A stretch of DNA of 64,000 nucleotides from positions 106,251,501 to 106,315,500 of the forward strand of contig CM042021.1 of NCBI GenBank assembly GCA_023525975.1, in the 5' to 3' direction. Under the pieces are notes generated by a model. The model had not been told where the DNA came from. It was given only the letters and a program-made list of their open reading frames with translations, and ran no database searches. This stretch comes from Smallanthus sonchifolius (Eukaryota; Streptophyta; Magnoliopsida; Asterales; Asteraceae). This document shows positions 11,349 through 22,800 of the stretch, one piece after another. Each line of letters starts with the position of its first letter. Position 1 is the stretch's first letter. Both the position numbers and the translations under genes were made by a program.

Positions 11349-12775
11349 GGCTCTGTTTGGGAGCTTCTGAATGAGCTAATTAAGTGCTCACCTCTGAATC
11401 GGTCAGAGGTGTAGTGTTTGTTTCATCAAAAAAATATCATCTTAACCATTCAGTCCACCTCTTATCGATTCATCACAAAATCATAGCTGAATGAAAAAGA
11501 CCTAATTTCTACCCCTTCCATCTGCTTCTGCTCCAACGCGCTGCGACCTCCTTCTCCACCGCCTCCTCCGCCTGCTATCTTCCACCTCCTCCTCCGCCGC
11601 CTGCTACCTTCCACCTCCGCACCCCTCTGGCGATCAAGAACACAAAGCGACCTTCTTCACATCAGGTGCGTACCCCTTTCTCCCATATTTTCGAATGTAA
11701 AATCTAATCAACACCTCCGTTTTAGTTGTTGTTTTTATTTCAATCGGCTTCCTCTTTCTGGGTTATTAGGGTTTTTTGATCAATTTGTTATTAGGGTTTT
11801 TTGATTCATGCTTTTGTTCAGTAAATTTAGGAATTAGAGTATTGTTTGGAAGGAGATTGTAGATGTACTTGTAGGAGTAGATCAAATTACCATGAGAGCC
11901 TAGTAATTTAACAAGATGATTACTACCTGTTGTATTTTATTGGTAATTAGGCATGCTATCATTACTCATGTTGGTCCTTCATATTTAATTCACAAAAACT
12001 CTTTGATGTTTCAATCCGGAGGATATTATAGAATCTAGATCTGGTTTTGATCATTAAATAATGCTAAAGTGTGTTAGCCTCTACTTGGGCCAAAAAATAA
12101 GTATTCCTTTGATCTTCTAAATGATCTTTATTTGTTTATTTGGTTTCAAGTCATACATGCACCTTAGTACAGGCATATGACAACCTTTTCTTGAGTCAAG
12201 TTAAACTATGTTTTCTTGTTTAATTTACTAAGTCATGCATCCTTTCAGAAAAAAATTCTTCTGAAATGATTTATATAATTAATACTAACCCACTGCGCCT
12301 CAAATTACTTGAAAAAGAGGGTTACAAGAAGAGACATTGTGACCATACAAACATAGAGTTTTGACTTGGTGTAGGGTTGATAGAGTTTTGACTTGGTGTA
12401 GGGTAGATCAACTTTTTTGTTTATGTTTCTAGCTAAATCAACTTTTTTGTTAATCTGTTTCTATGTTAGTTGTAAAGATTATGATTAAATAGTTTGGTCT
12501 TTGAGTTATGATAATTTGGATTTTCTACTATGTTTTGTATTTTCTTTTTAAAATTATTCATCATTCAGTACAATCATTCAGAGATCTGACCAAACAGATA
12601 AATTTCATTCAGCGTAAAATAGTTTAGAGGGGTAAAGTAGTCATTCTACACAGTCGTTCAAAGGCCCAACCAAACAACACTAATGGTTCAGCACTTAACT
12701 GGTTCAGAGTCTCTTACCCATTCAGACCTCTTACTGGTTCAACACTTACTGGTTCAGAAGTTGCCAAACAGCCCC
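11349..12775. mobile_element. Class II DNA transposon, non-autonomous, diverged inverted ends
   Basis: The left end reads GGCTCTGTTTGGGAGCTTCTGAATG. The reverse complement of the right end reads GGGGCTGTTTGGCAACTTCTG. Both are followed by repeated sub-terminal words (CTGAATxGGTxAGAGGT, TTAAGTGCT). TAA follows the right end and GAA precedes the left end, so a 3-bp TNA-type target (PIF/Harbinger-like) is possible but not exact; hAT cannot be excluded. Inside, a CT-rich leader (11520-11665) ends at CATCAG|GTGCGT, which looks like exon 1 plus intron of a lost transposase gene. No transposase ORF remains. Confidence 0.6.
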
Positions 12776-12838
12776 TAAGAAAAGAATTGAATTTGGGGAA
12801 TAAAAAAAACAAAAACTGATGTGGATTTGAAATGAGGT

Positions 12839-13074
12839 TGTCCAAGGATCAAAGAAATAAGAACAATTGAATTGGAACATTGATTTCCACTGATGTAGAA
12901 TGTATATATACATGGAGATAGTAATCGACGCATCGGTTCTAAGGAACATTCATCTAAACGTAATTAAGGGTTTTAACCCTATAAGTTACATAATTAACAA
13001 ACACTAACTAAACATACTTTGAAAAATTACATAGACACCCCTAGACTTATACTTGAGAGGGATTATATCTTGCA
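12839..13074 (-). repeat. 3' LTR of the gag-only Copia
   Basis: 236 bp, ends TGTCC...TTGCA in plus-strand reading. It matches the copy at 25177-25415 with scattered substitutions and small indels (for example the 14-base CCAAAAGATTAACA region is missing here). On the sense strand it follows the purine tract AAGGGGTGAA. Confidence 0.85.
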
Positions 13075-13080
13075 TTCACC

Positions 13081-13200
13081 CCTTAATGACGAACAAGTAG
13101 GTCTTGAACACTGAGCAGTTCCCGCATTGTAACAAACTTGATTCTAGCCAATGCCTTTGTCAGAATATCTGCCCTTTGAAGTTCTCTACTGATTACTTCA
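13081..13200 (-). pseudogene. C-terminal remnant of Copia pol (RNase H end)
   Basis: The minus strand reads QYEVISRELQRADILTKALA followed by RIKFVTMRE and a stop at 13083-13081, just before the polypurine tract. The ADxxTKALxxxKF pattern is the end of Copia RNase H. Only about 38 codons survive. The upstream part of the enzyme is replaced by the hairpin array. Confidence 0.75.
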
Positions 13201-13225
13201 TATTGACTTATTTCTTCACACGAAC

Positions 13226-13804
13226 TTTGCTTCACGCAAACATCTTTCACAGTTTCTTTGATTGCATCTGATTCGTATCACACGAACTTCTTCTTGCCTT
13301 CTTACGGTCTTGTTTGATCTTTCACATATCATATTCTTCTTCTACATGAGTTTGTTTCACACAGATCTTTTATCATCTCACATGATTCAATTTCATATTC
13401 TGAATCACTCAGATTTTATTCGGTCTCACGCCGATCTTAGATCATTTCACACGATTGGTTTCGCACCACTCTTGTTTGTTTCACACAAACATTCAAGCAA
13501 TCATTGCTTTTCTCGTACAGTCGTTTCACACTTCACATCACACGACTCAAATCTACTTCACATAGATTTTTTAGATAATCTGAATCACTCAGATTTTTTT
13601 GCAGTTTATATCACACAATAATTATTAATTCTGATCCAGTCACAGGATTATTCTCTGATCGTATCACACAATCATTTGATTTCACCCTTCATAGGTTGCT
13701 TCTGTATCACACGGTTCCTTTTGATGTTGTCTCACACAACAATTTTCCAAACATCTATCGTTTCACACGACCCATTCCTTTGGTTTTGATCATATCACAC
13801 GATC
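13226..13804 (-). repeat. Array of about 15 small hairpins with a shared GTGAN loop
   Basis: Each unit has two complementary arms of 4-7 bp around a 5-base NTCAC loop (GTGAN on the sense, minus strand). The arm sequence changes from unit to unit. Clear examples: 13226-13240 (TTTGC/GCAAA), 13272-13286 (TTCGT/ACGAA), 13372-13386 (ATCAT/ATGAT), 13399-13413 (TCTGA/TCAGA), 13473-13491 (TGTTTGT/ACAAACA), 13577-13595 (AATCTGA/TCAGATT), 13726-13740 (GTTGT/ACAAC), 13758-13770 (TCGT/ACGA). Units with a wobble or longer loop: 13420-13434, 13441-13455, 13519-13547, 13550-13568, 13634-13648, 13657-13673, 13788-13804. Spacing is irregular, about 20-55 bp. It is not a simple tandem repeat, because structure is kept while sequence varies. 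Confidence 0.75.
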
Positions 13805-13819
13805 AATTTCATGTCTTCT

Positions 13820-14777
13820 TTATATTGCCGTCAAGAGGGTAGGCTTGTCCTCTTCGGTTTCAACTAAAAGAGACTTGCCATTCTCGTGTTTTTTATTTGG
13901 AAATTCGTAAGCATAATGTCCAACTTTTCCACATTGGTAACATACAATGCGAGACTTATCTTTTATACTCTTTATGGAGTGCTCGCCATTGTTTCCTTGT
14001 GGCTCGTTGTCAGTTCTTTCTGATTTATAGAAGGATTCCCTTCTATCTTGATGATTTCTCCTACCTCGTCCTTGTGACGGATAGAACCTACCTCGTCCAT
14101 TATTTTCAAAATGTTGTCCACAATCGTGGTTATTGTCATGATGAGTGTATGTGAGTCTATCTTGATAATCATCTAGATTTCCTCTTCTAGACTTAATCCG
14201 TTCTTCAAAGGTTTTCAATCTACCGATAGTATCATCTAGAGTTACTTTGTCTAGATCAGTAAATTGCTCAATCGAAGCAATTATATGTATGAATCTACCA
14301 GGCATAGATGTCAAGATTTTCCTTACTAGTGTGGGTTGATCAAACTTAGCACCACAACTAGTTGCCTTACTAAAAATATTTGTTAGTCTTGTTGTGAAAG
14401 AATTTGCATTTTATCAAACTGAGACTTGATGCTTTGCAACCGTGCTTGTTGCACTTGTGTAGCACCAACATGTCTGGTTCTTAGTGTATCCCACATTTCT
14501 CTTGCAGTTTTACAATCTCTACATGCAAGAGTAAATCTTCGGGTAGAGTTTGAAACAAACAGGCAATTGCACACTTGCCCTTTTTGACATGCACAATTGT
14601 TTCACTAGTGGGTTCTATCATTTCCTAAAAACCATTTTCATCTAGAATGGTCTTCATTCGAATTGCCCATGTTGAATAGTTAGTAGATTACAACATGGTG
14701 CATTGAAAATTCGATATGGATGGAATCGACTCTTTATAAGTCACAACGGTATTCTTATCCTTTGTTGTTTTTGACAT
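13820..14777 (-). pseudogene. Copia gag (UBN2-type with CCHC knuckle), broken
   Basis: A start codon lies at 14777-14775 on the minus strand. The N-terminal part has in-frame stops and the middle shows KTAREMWDTLRTRHVG, typical of Copia gag. After another break, an open stretch of 164 codons (14314-13820) covers the region before the zinc knuckle, an Arg/Gly/Asn-rich linker, and CYQCGKVGHYAYEF. The last Cys of the CX2CX4HX4C knuckle is replaced by Phe. Gag normally forms the particle and packages RNA; this copy cannot. Confidence 0.75.
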
Positions 14778-14834
14778 GGTCACCACTTAAGAATAGAAAC
14801 TACTCTAAAATGTAACAAGTAATTTGTATCAACT

Positions 14835-15000
14835 GTTTAACGTTATAAGAACCGAAACAAAAGTTTATAAAAAACTTTGGTTCTTATCAAACAAAGAACA
14901 AATATTTGTTAATTTATGTTTAACTTTATAAGAACCGAAAAAAAGTCTATAAAAAACTTTGGTTCTTATCAAACAAAGGACAAATCTTTGTTAATTTATG
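14835..15000 (-). repeat. 83-bp tandem duplication in the Copia leader
   Basis: Copies at 14835-14917 and 14918-15000 are nearly identical. Each contains inverted arms AAGAACC/GGTTCTT around an A/T-rich centre that itself holds AAAGTTT/AAACTTT, so each copy can fold into a long hairpin in RNA. The location is the untranslated leader before gag. Confidence 0.7.
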
Positions 15001-15526
15001 ATTAACCCGAACACAAGCCAACAACACAGGGACCGGGACTTATTGGTTTAGTTTCCAATTCTTTCTTTGTTTATGTATGTTTAAGGGGCAAGATAGTCAA
15101 AGGAAAAAAAACCAGTAACCAATTGGTTTCTGAATATTTTGTCTAAGATACACAAATGGTTCTAATCTGGTTACCAGATGAAAGTTTCACAGCAGTAGCA
15201 ATTCTGCATTGTAATTGATCAAGTACCCGAACTAAATTTTGATGTTTTATCAAACAAAAGAAACCAGGTTCACTATGTTAGTTTAAAAAGGACTTTCTGT
15301 TTCTTTATTCCAATTCGCTATTGAAGCAGAATACAATCCGTGCCTTGCTGCCTGTGAATATCAGAGAACAAAGCAGTCAGAAATCTTAATCATAAATGAT
15401 CTGAACCTTTTGAAACCTAGATAAGAATCTGATTTCAATGATCTGGAACTTCCGTGAGGCCTTGGTTGTTGCCTGCGGATTCAACTGAAGGTTCTATGAT
15501 CGGTGACAATAATCTTCAAATTGATT
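15001..15526 (-). other. Untranslated leader of the gag-only Copia
   Basis: This non-coding stretch lies between the duplication and the nested gypsy. It continues on the other side of the gypsy (25102-25158) to the primer site. No ORF or repeat is seen. Confidence 0.5.
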
Positions 15527-15531
15527 CTTGA

Positions 15532-17168
15532 TGTAACACCTGCCACAAAAATGTCCAAGAAATACCAAGGTTAGAAACCTATAAGAACTTGTGTATCTAA
15601 AGTACCAAAGTCTAGGGTTAAAAGTTAAAATAGCTAGATATCGGACCGACATCACCTTCATATCGGTCTGAAGTGAATAAGGTTGTTGATATCGGACCGA
15701 GGCGAAATTCAGTCAGATATCGAACCGATATCCATTTTCATAACGGTCCGCAATGGAATGATAGGTCGGTTATCGGACCGACATCAAGCCATAACGGTCC
15801 GTAAACCTCCTCAGCCGCAATTTTGTGGTGCTGACACGTGTCCTATGACTCAGCCCTAGAATCTGACACGTGTCGCGACGTCGGACCGACATGGTCCACA
15901 TATCGGTCCGATATGAACACAAATATGTTCGGTCCAATCAGACGACATTTAGGGCTGACGTGGGCATAGCTGGATGTCGGACCGACATCCCTTTGATAAC
16001 GGTCCGACATGGATCCAAATTTCATCCTATAAATAACTAAACGAGTTCAATTGTTTTTCTCATCCTAAACACGATTCTAACTTCCAAAACACGTTCCAGG
16101 TGATCCCTAGCCCACTCCCGACGATCCCGGTTCAACTCCCGCTCGTTGTAGCGCTCAGATTAAGAAGAAAAGCTCGTAGAAGTGCTGTTACGATAGAGAA
16201 ATCAAGTTAAGAAGCTAGTATATAAGCTTTCAACTTAGAGGCTCATTCCTATAAACAAGGTGAATACTTTATCTCTTTCAAAAAGCTTGTGTCAAACATT
16301 TATGTTTACGAAAATGGCCAAATAAGGTTAAGGGAATAATGCTCAACGTTCTTCTACGTGAAAGCATTCAGGCCATAGGTATGCGTAAAACTTGTAAGGG
16401 ATACACGGGTCTCGGGTGAAATTCCCAGATTGCGGCTGATGCTTATCTTATAACAATATCGGAGGTATTAGCAGGTCCGTTGTTATAAGCTATGGCGCTA
16501 GTGTATACTGTGATGCGATTGAACAGGACGGGCCTGCTGAATGTGTGGATTGAACATAAAGTTGTGATTATGAACTAATGCTTGTTTGTGCCAAAATGAT
16601 TTTTATGTCAAGATAATTGTATTCCTCGGCATTCGCGCTGACCTTTTATTTTCAAAATGTTTTTCAGTTAACGAATAAAAATGTGATAAAATTGGGTTAT
16701 GGGCAGACATAAGATCTGACCCAAGAAAAGAAAATGTGGGAGGCAGACATCAGATCTGGCATGTGAAAAGGATAACTTGCATGTTGAATTCTCAGGCCTC
16801 GTGCATAGGAAATCCTAAATAAAGAAAGAGGAGATAGGACCGGGGGACTGATCAACCTCGGATAGTACTATTTCCCGTGGCATGAACTTGTCCATAAGAG
16901 ACAAGAAATGTATTTGGTTTCAAGCTCTGTTTTGTAATCAAATGAAAAAGGGTATTTAAATCCCTGTGCTTATGAAAGTAAATATAAAACTTTTGTCTTC
17001 CAACTGAGTTTTGATATTTATAAACACAACCCTTGAGATTGAACAAAAGATGATACGATCCTTTTGAAAAAGACCTCCGCTGTGTTTTATAAAAACTCTG
17101 AAATCAAAGCAGGTGGTACCAATCGTTGGTCGCATACGTCCAGGGGGTGCCTGGGGTGGGGTGTGACA
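15532..17168 (+). repeat. 5' LTR of gypsy 15532-25096
   Basis: 1637 bp. U3 carries an array of about 12 palindromic words (15636-16015), with a TATA box CCTATAAATA at 16026-16035. Between about 15652 and 16190 it differs from the 3' LTR at only about one position, whereas the segments before and after show many substitutions and indels. Confidence 0.92.
15636..16035 (+). promoter_or_regulatory. LTR promoter: TCGGACCGA palindrome array plus TATA box
   Basis: About 12 copies of ATCGGACCGACAT or its reverse form (ATCGGTCCGATAT, AACGGTCCG) occur in alternating orientation in roughly 380 bp, followed by CCTATAAATA. ACGTGTC (twice, near 15835 and 15870) resembles a G-box/ABRE-type core. The identical array is at about 23571-23942 in the 3' LTR with TATA near 23957. 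A 60-codon antisense ORF across the array is not considered a gene. Confidence 0.65.
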
Positions 17169-17172
17169 GGGT

Positions 17173-17190
17173 TGGTATCAGAGCCATAGG
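17173..17190 (+). other. Primer binding site (initiator tRNA-Met)
   Basis: TGGTATCAGAGCCATAGG starts 4 bases after the 5' LTR end and is complementary to the 3' end of plant initiator tRNA-Met. Confidence 0.85.
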
Positions 17191-17477
17191 TTTTAGCGAA
17201 TTAGATACTGGGAAGTAGTATCTAGGCTTTAACCATTAATGCTTTTAAGATAAGAAAACAAGGTAACCTTCTGACCAGTATGTAGTTATCTGACGAACGG
17301 AATGTTCTGTCTAAGGAAAGGGCGGTGTATAAATCTCTCCTAGGCCCGTCGCTCTTACCTGTGAACATCTCTGTTGGAGGTACTAATCTGGGAAGATAAC
17401 CATCCTTGTAGAGCTTTAGTTAAGATAAGAATATTGACCTCAACATCTAAGATAAGTATTAATACTTTAAGATTGCA

Positions 17478-18135
17478 GATGTCTGGAGATAATTCTATTC
17501 CTGTCTATTATGACCCCAATCGCCCGATTAAACAAGAATCCCCGGAATACCATCCACTGGGTTCACAAATGAATCCTATTTCATCACCCTACTATAACGA
17601 TGATCCATTTGCCATTCTTCCAGATAACCCTATTTCTGAATACCATCCCCAGTCCCATGATACTTCAAGCCAATGGATGAATGCTGGATCAGATTTCAGC
17701 AATTGGGATACTGCTACAGCTGAATCTAGTCATACTTAGCAGAGCATATCAGCAAGAGAAGATCCATCTGAAGGATCTCATCATTATGAACCCGCTTCCA
17801 AAAATCCCAAAGATTATCCATTCTTTAATAATACTTCAGGGAATTCTGATCATCAATCTTATAATTCTGAATCCCCAGTCCTATATGATCCCTATATGTT
17901 CCCTGAACCAGTTTACCATGGTCCTTTTGAAACTTATTTCCAAGCTCCTCCGGGATACCAAAATGCTTATAACGATATTATGGTTGGACTTCGTGAACCT
18001 CCGCCAAAATATGGTTATGAGCATAATATGCCTTCTTCTCCTGTTAAGTGCCTAGATCGTTCGTTGCGCCAAACGGATGAAGTAACACGAGAGAAAATCA
18101 TGGACAAGGCAAGAACCAAATTTTATGGACAATAG
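17478..18135 (+). pseudogene. First leader ORF of the gypsy element, unknown function
   Basis: An ATG directly after ATTGCAG opens a frame rich in Pro, Tyr, Asn and Ser. It is interrupted by a stop near 17737 and ends near 18135, after a frame change, with a short basic tail. No domain is recognised. It lies between primer site and gag, where most gypsy elements have only a leader. Confidence 0.4.
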
Positions 18136-18261
18136 GTCTATGAATATGGAGAAAGCCTAATGACCATTGGAGAAGAACTGATGAAAGATTAAATCTTTTG
18201 TTGTACTTTGTTTCCTAATGTAATATACTTTCTTAATAAAATCGTTTTGTTTGTTTTCAGA

Positions 18262-18669
18262 ATGGTTGGAAAAGGGAAAGGCCCTAACTTTCTTCATAAA
18301 TTTGCTCCTGCTAATTACTTTGAACGTAAAACGAATGAAACAACTATAGAAAATAATGAGAAAATTGAAAGTTCAACTTTCAGAAGCCTCAGAGAAATAG
18401 GAAACCCAAATTTTCCCTATAATCCTTCTGTAAGTTTTTATTATGCTCCTACTGCTGGAAGCTATAATATCACTCCAATATATTCACATAATTTTCATGA
18501 GGGATACGCCGGAATGCCTTACGAAAATCATCCTGAAGAAGAAGAACGTGCTGACTCTAATATACCTTACGTTCCGATGATTCCCATCCCTGCTCCTCCT
18601 ATAAATGAGAATGCACCAGGAAATGAAAGGGAGAAAATGTTGTTGAATCGAATAGCTGAACTCGAATAA
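18262..18669 (+). CDS. Second leader ORF of the gypsy element, unknown function
   Basis: The frame starts MVGKGKGPNFLHKF just after a T-rich tract ending TTTTCAG, which looks like a splice acceptor. It runs about 135 codons, is Pro/Tyr/Asn/Glu-rich, and ends RIAELE before a stop. A possible coiled-coil start is seen after it. No known domain. Composition resembles the first leader ORF, so both may be parts of one spliced precursor. Confidence 0.4.
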   Translation: MVGKGKGPNFLHKFAPANYFERKTNETTIENNEKIESSTFRSLREIGNPNFPYNPSVSFYYAPTAGSYNITPIYSHNFHEGYAGMPYENHPEEEERADSNIPYVPMIPIPAPPINENAPGNEREKMLLNRIAELE

Positions 18670-18837
18670 GAAAAAGCTGAAATTGAAGCTCGGAACGCTT
18701 GGTTGATTCAAGCTCTTGAAGAAAATAATTTTAGAAATTTCTAGAAACAATGATCCTTATATGTACTATTTTATTGTGTATATATTTCTATCAATAAAAA
18801 GATTTTGTTTTAATTCTCATCTTGTTCTCTTGATAGT

Positions 18838-19788
18838 ATGTCGAAAAATATCGGACCTTCTCAAAACACGAGAGGAAAAAGGAAACAAACAGCGGTTGAA
18901 AATGTTGCTGAAAATCCTAATTCTCGTGTTGAATTCCAAAAGATGATTACGAAAGGAATCAAGGATTCTCTTCCAATAATCTTTACTGAGCTGGAAAAGA
19001 GACAAGCTGATAAACTATCTATTTAACCGTCCAATCAAAAATCTATTAATTCTTAACACACTAGAACTATCACTCAGTCTAAACCTGTTACTCTTAAACC
19101 AGAAGGCTCCACTACCCACAAAACCAAGAGGACTGAGAGAGAAGAATATTATCACAACTTATCTGAAGATGAAGGAATAGGTAACAACTACGGTCATGTA
19201 GAAAAGAAAAGGAAAGTAGTTGGCTGTACCTACAAGATGTTCCAAGATTGTAAGCCATTTAACTTCTCTGGTAGAGAAGGAGGAATTGCCACATTGAGGT
19301 GGATCGAGAAAACTAAGTCTGTGCTTGCAATCAGCAAATGTGCTGAAGAAGATAAGGTCCTGTATGCCTCCAATTTGTTTAAAGACCAAGCTCTTGAATG
19401 GTGGAACAACATTGTTGCTGACAAAGGAAGAGATACGGCCTATGCAATAGGCTGGAGTGCTTTTAAAGCAAGAGTTGAAAAGAAGTACATTCCCCAAAAT
19501 GAGAGGGAACAGATTGAAGGGAAATTTCTAAGTTTGAGAATGATTGGAACCAATAATCAAGAATATGCTACCAAACTCCTGGAATATGCCCGAATCGTTC
19601 CACACCTTGCTACACCCGAGTCAAATCTGATAAAGCGTTATATTTGGGGTTTGATTGGTGAAATCCGCGACATGGTCAAGGTCGCAAATTGTGAAAATCT
19701 TGATGATGCTATGGATTTGGGAGCATCATTAACAAGTTGCCTAGTTAGAAACCAGGAGGAAGGAAAGAAGAAGAAAGAATCTGGGTAA
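18838..19788 (+). pseudogene. Gypsy gag (Retrotrans_gag), interrupted
   Basis: The ATG follows CTCTTGATAG, again acceptor-like. The N-terminal part has a stop at about 19024 in the same frame as the main block. The block 19237-19788 has FNFSGREGG, ALEWWNNIV, FKARVEKKYIP and YARIVPHL, typical of the Ty3/gypsy gag core. Gag forms the particle; here the frame is broken. Confidence 0.8.
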
Positions 19789-19839
19789 GGCCCAAGTGAA
19801 ATAAAGAAATCAAAATTTTTCTCCCCGAAACAATAACTC

Positions 19840-22800
19840 TTCTATTCCTGAGTGTCCAAGGTGCAAGAAAAGGCACTTAGGACAATGTCGTGCTGGACTT
19901 TTCTGCAACTTTTGCAAAATGTCTGGTCACCAAATAGAGAATTACTTCAAAAAGAAGCCAATGACTTGTTTTGAATGTGGAAGGCTGGCCATATCAAAAC
20001 CTATTGTCCCAAGTTGAAGAAGCCCGATGGGACATGTCCTAACCCTGCAGGTGGAGTAAAGAATAATGCACGAGCATTCGTTCTCAATACTCATGAAGCA
20101 GCAGGTATGCCCGATGTCATTACGGGTACATTTCTTGTCAATGATATTTATGCTCGAGTTTTATTTGACTCTGGTGCAAACCAAAGTTTTATAGATCATA
20201 GATTTTGTAGACTTTTAAATAAAACTCTAGCTAAATTAGACAAGAAATATGTGGTAGAGACTGCCAATGGTGCCCTCGTCCAAATCTCTGAAATCCTAAA
20301 TGATTGCTATATCACACTCTCAGGACATGTTATACCTGCAAAACTGTTGCCAATAACTTTGGCAGGTTTTGACATTATCCTAGGAATGGATTGGTTAGCC
20401 TCTAACCAAGCCCGTATCCTATGTGATAAAAAGGCAATAGAACTTCGTTCGCCGAAAGGCAACATCCTTATGATCGATGGCGATAAATTATCCAACTTTG
20501 TTGGAATAATTTCCATGTTGAAAGCCACAAAATACTTAAGAAAAGGATGCTTAACATACCTTGTAACTGTAACCACCGACACCAGAAAGAAGATTGAAGA
20601 TGTGCCGGTTGTGGCTGAATTCCCCGATGTTTTTCTTGACGAACTACCTGGAATTCCACATGAAAGAGAAGTGGAGTTCAGAATTAATCTAGTACCCGGT
20701 ACAACATCGATTGCCAAAGCCCCATACAGATTAGCTCCAACTGACATGGCAAAATTGAAGAAACAGTTGGATGAATTACTCGAAAAAGAATTCATAAAAC
20801 CAAACTGTCGCCTTAGGGAGCTCCAGTCTTATTTGTCAAAAAGAAAGACGGTTCAATGCGTATGTGTATCGATTATCGTGAACTAAATAAAGTTACGATA
20901 AAGAACCGTTATCCACTGCCCAGAATCGATGATCTCTTTGATCAACTCCAGGGAACTCGATGCTTTTCAAAAATCGATCTTCGTTCTGGCTATCACCAAT
21001 TAAAAGTCCAGGAAGAAGCCATTCCCAAAACTGCTTTTAGAACTCGGTATGGTCATTATGAATTCACAGGAATGCCGTTCGGACTTACTAATGCACCCGC
21101 AACATTATGGACATGATGAATCGAGTCTGTAAACCTTAATTGGATAAATTTGTTATCGTATTTATTGATGATATCCTTATTTATTCCAAAAGTAAAGAAG
21201 ATCACGCCGATCGTTTCAGAATTTTGCTTAAACTCTTGAGAAACGAAAAGCTATATGCTAAGTTCTCAAAATGTGAATTCTGGTTGTTAGAAGTTCAATT
21301 CCTTAGACATGTCATTAACGCTGATGGCATCCAAGTTGATCCTATTAAAATCTAAGCAATATCCAAATGGGAAATCCCAAAATCACCAACTGAAATTCAA
21401 AGTTTCCTCGATTTAGCTGGTTTACCGGAGATTTATCCAAGATTTCTCTCGAATTGCTGATTCATTAACTTCTCTGACTCGCAAATCAGTTAAGTATGAA
21501 TGGGGACCTAAGCAATCTCAAGCTTTTGAAACTCTGAAACAGAAATTAACTCAAGCACCCATACTGGCTTTGCCAGATGGAAACGAAGGCTTTTTAGTTT
21601 ACTGTGATGCGTCACACACCGGCTTTGGTGGTGTGTTAATGCAGGGAAGCAAAGTTATTGCTTATGCTTCTCGTCAATTGAAAACTCATGAAAACAATTA
21701 TACGACTTATGATTTAGAATTGGGTGCCATAATCTTCGCACTGAAATTATGGAGGCACTATCTATATGGAGTCAAATTCACTATTTTCATTGACCATAAA
21801 AGCCTAAAGTATATATTCAGTCAGAAAGAACTGAATATGAGGCAAATGCGTTGGACGGAAGTCCTGAATGATTACGATTGTGAAATATGTTATCATGAAG
21901 GCAAAGCCAATGTTGTAGCTGATGCATTGAGTAGAAAAGAACATGAGAAACCTAAACGAGTTCATGCTTTAAGACTCGATCTTCAAATCGATCTTATTAC
22001 TCGTATTAAGGAATCTCAACAGGTAGCTTTAAAAGAACCCAACCTAGAGAAAGAAGGTTTGGGAGGCATGATCGAACAACTAGTTAAAGATGATGCCGAT
22101 ATTCTTAGAATGAATAAGAGAATATGGGTTCCTATATATGTAAATGTATGTGAAGAGATTCATGAAAAAGCTTATAAATTCAAATATACGATGCATCCTG
22201 GAAATGATAAAATGTACAAAAACCTAAAAGCCAATTAGTGATGGATAGGAACGAAGAAACACATCGCTATCTATGTTGCAACGTGCTTAACCTGTTCTCA
22301 AGTTAAAGCTAAACATCAAAAGCCGTCTGGCTTGTTACAACAACTTGAAATTTCTGTCTGGAAATGGGAAATGATAACCATGGATTTCATTACTAAACTT
22401 TCCTGAACCAGTCGAGGGAATAATACGATATGGGTTATTATTGATAGACCTACTAAGTCTGCCCATTTTCTTCCCATGAAAGAAACTTTCAGTATGGATA
22501 AGTTGGCACAACTATACGTTAATAAAATCGTGTCATTACACGGTGTGCCACTATCTATTGTGTCAGATAGAGATAGTAGATTCACTTCTCGATTCTGGCA
22601 AAGCTTTCAAAAAGCCCTCGGTACAAAATTGAATCTTAGCACTGCCTACCATCCTCAAACGGACGGGCAGAGCGAAAGAACCATTCAAACTTTTGAAGAT
22701 ATGTTAAGGGCTTGTGTTATTGATCTTGGAGGAAGTTGGGATGACCACTTACCTCTAATGGAATTCTCCTATAACAATAACTATCATACGATTATACAGG

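Noticed and set aside
13262..13621. 119-codon plus-strand ORF over the hairpin array
   Set aside because: Antisense to the Copia element, His/Ser/Phe-rich due to the TCAC words, no domain.
13226..13804. CRISPR-like or simple tandem repeat reading of the TCACAC-rich stretch
   Set aside because: There is no constant repeat plus unique spacer. The constant part is only a 4-5 base loop and spacing is irregular; the organism is a plant.
15843..16025. 60-codon minus-strand ORF identical in both gypsy LTRs (also 23776-23958)
   Set aside because: It runs through the palindrome array, and identity simply follows from near-identical LTRs. No domain and no promoter sense on that strand.
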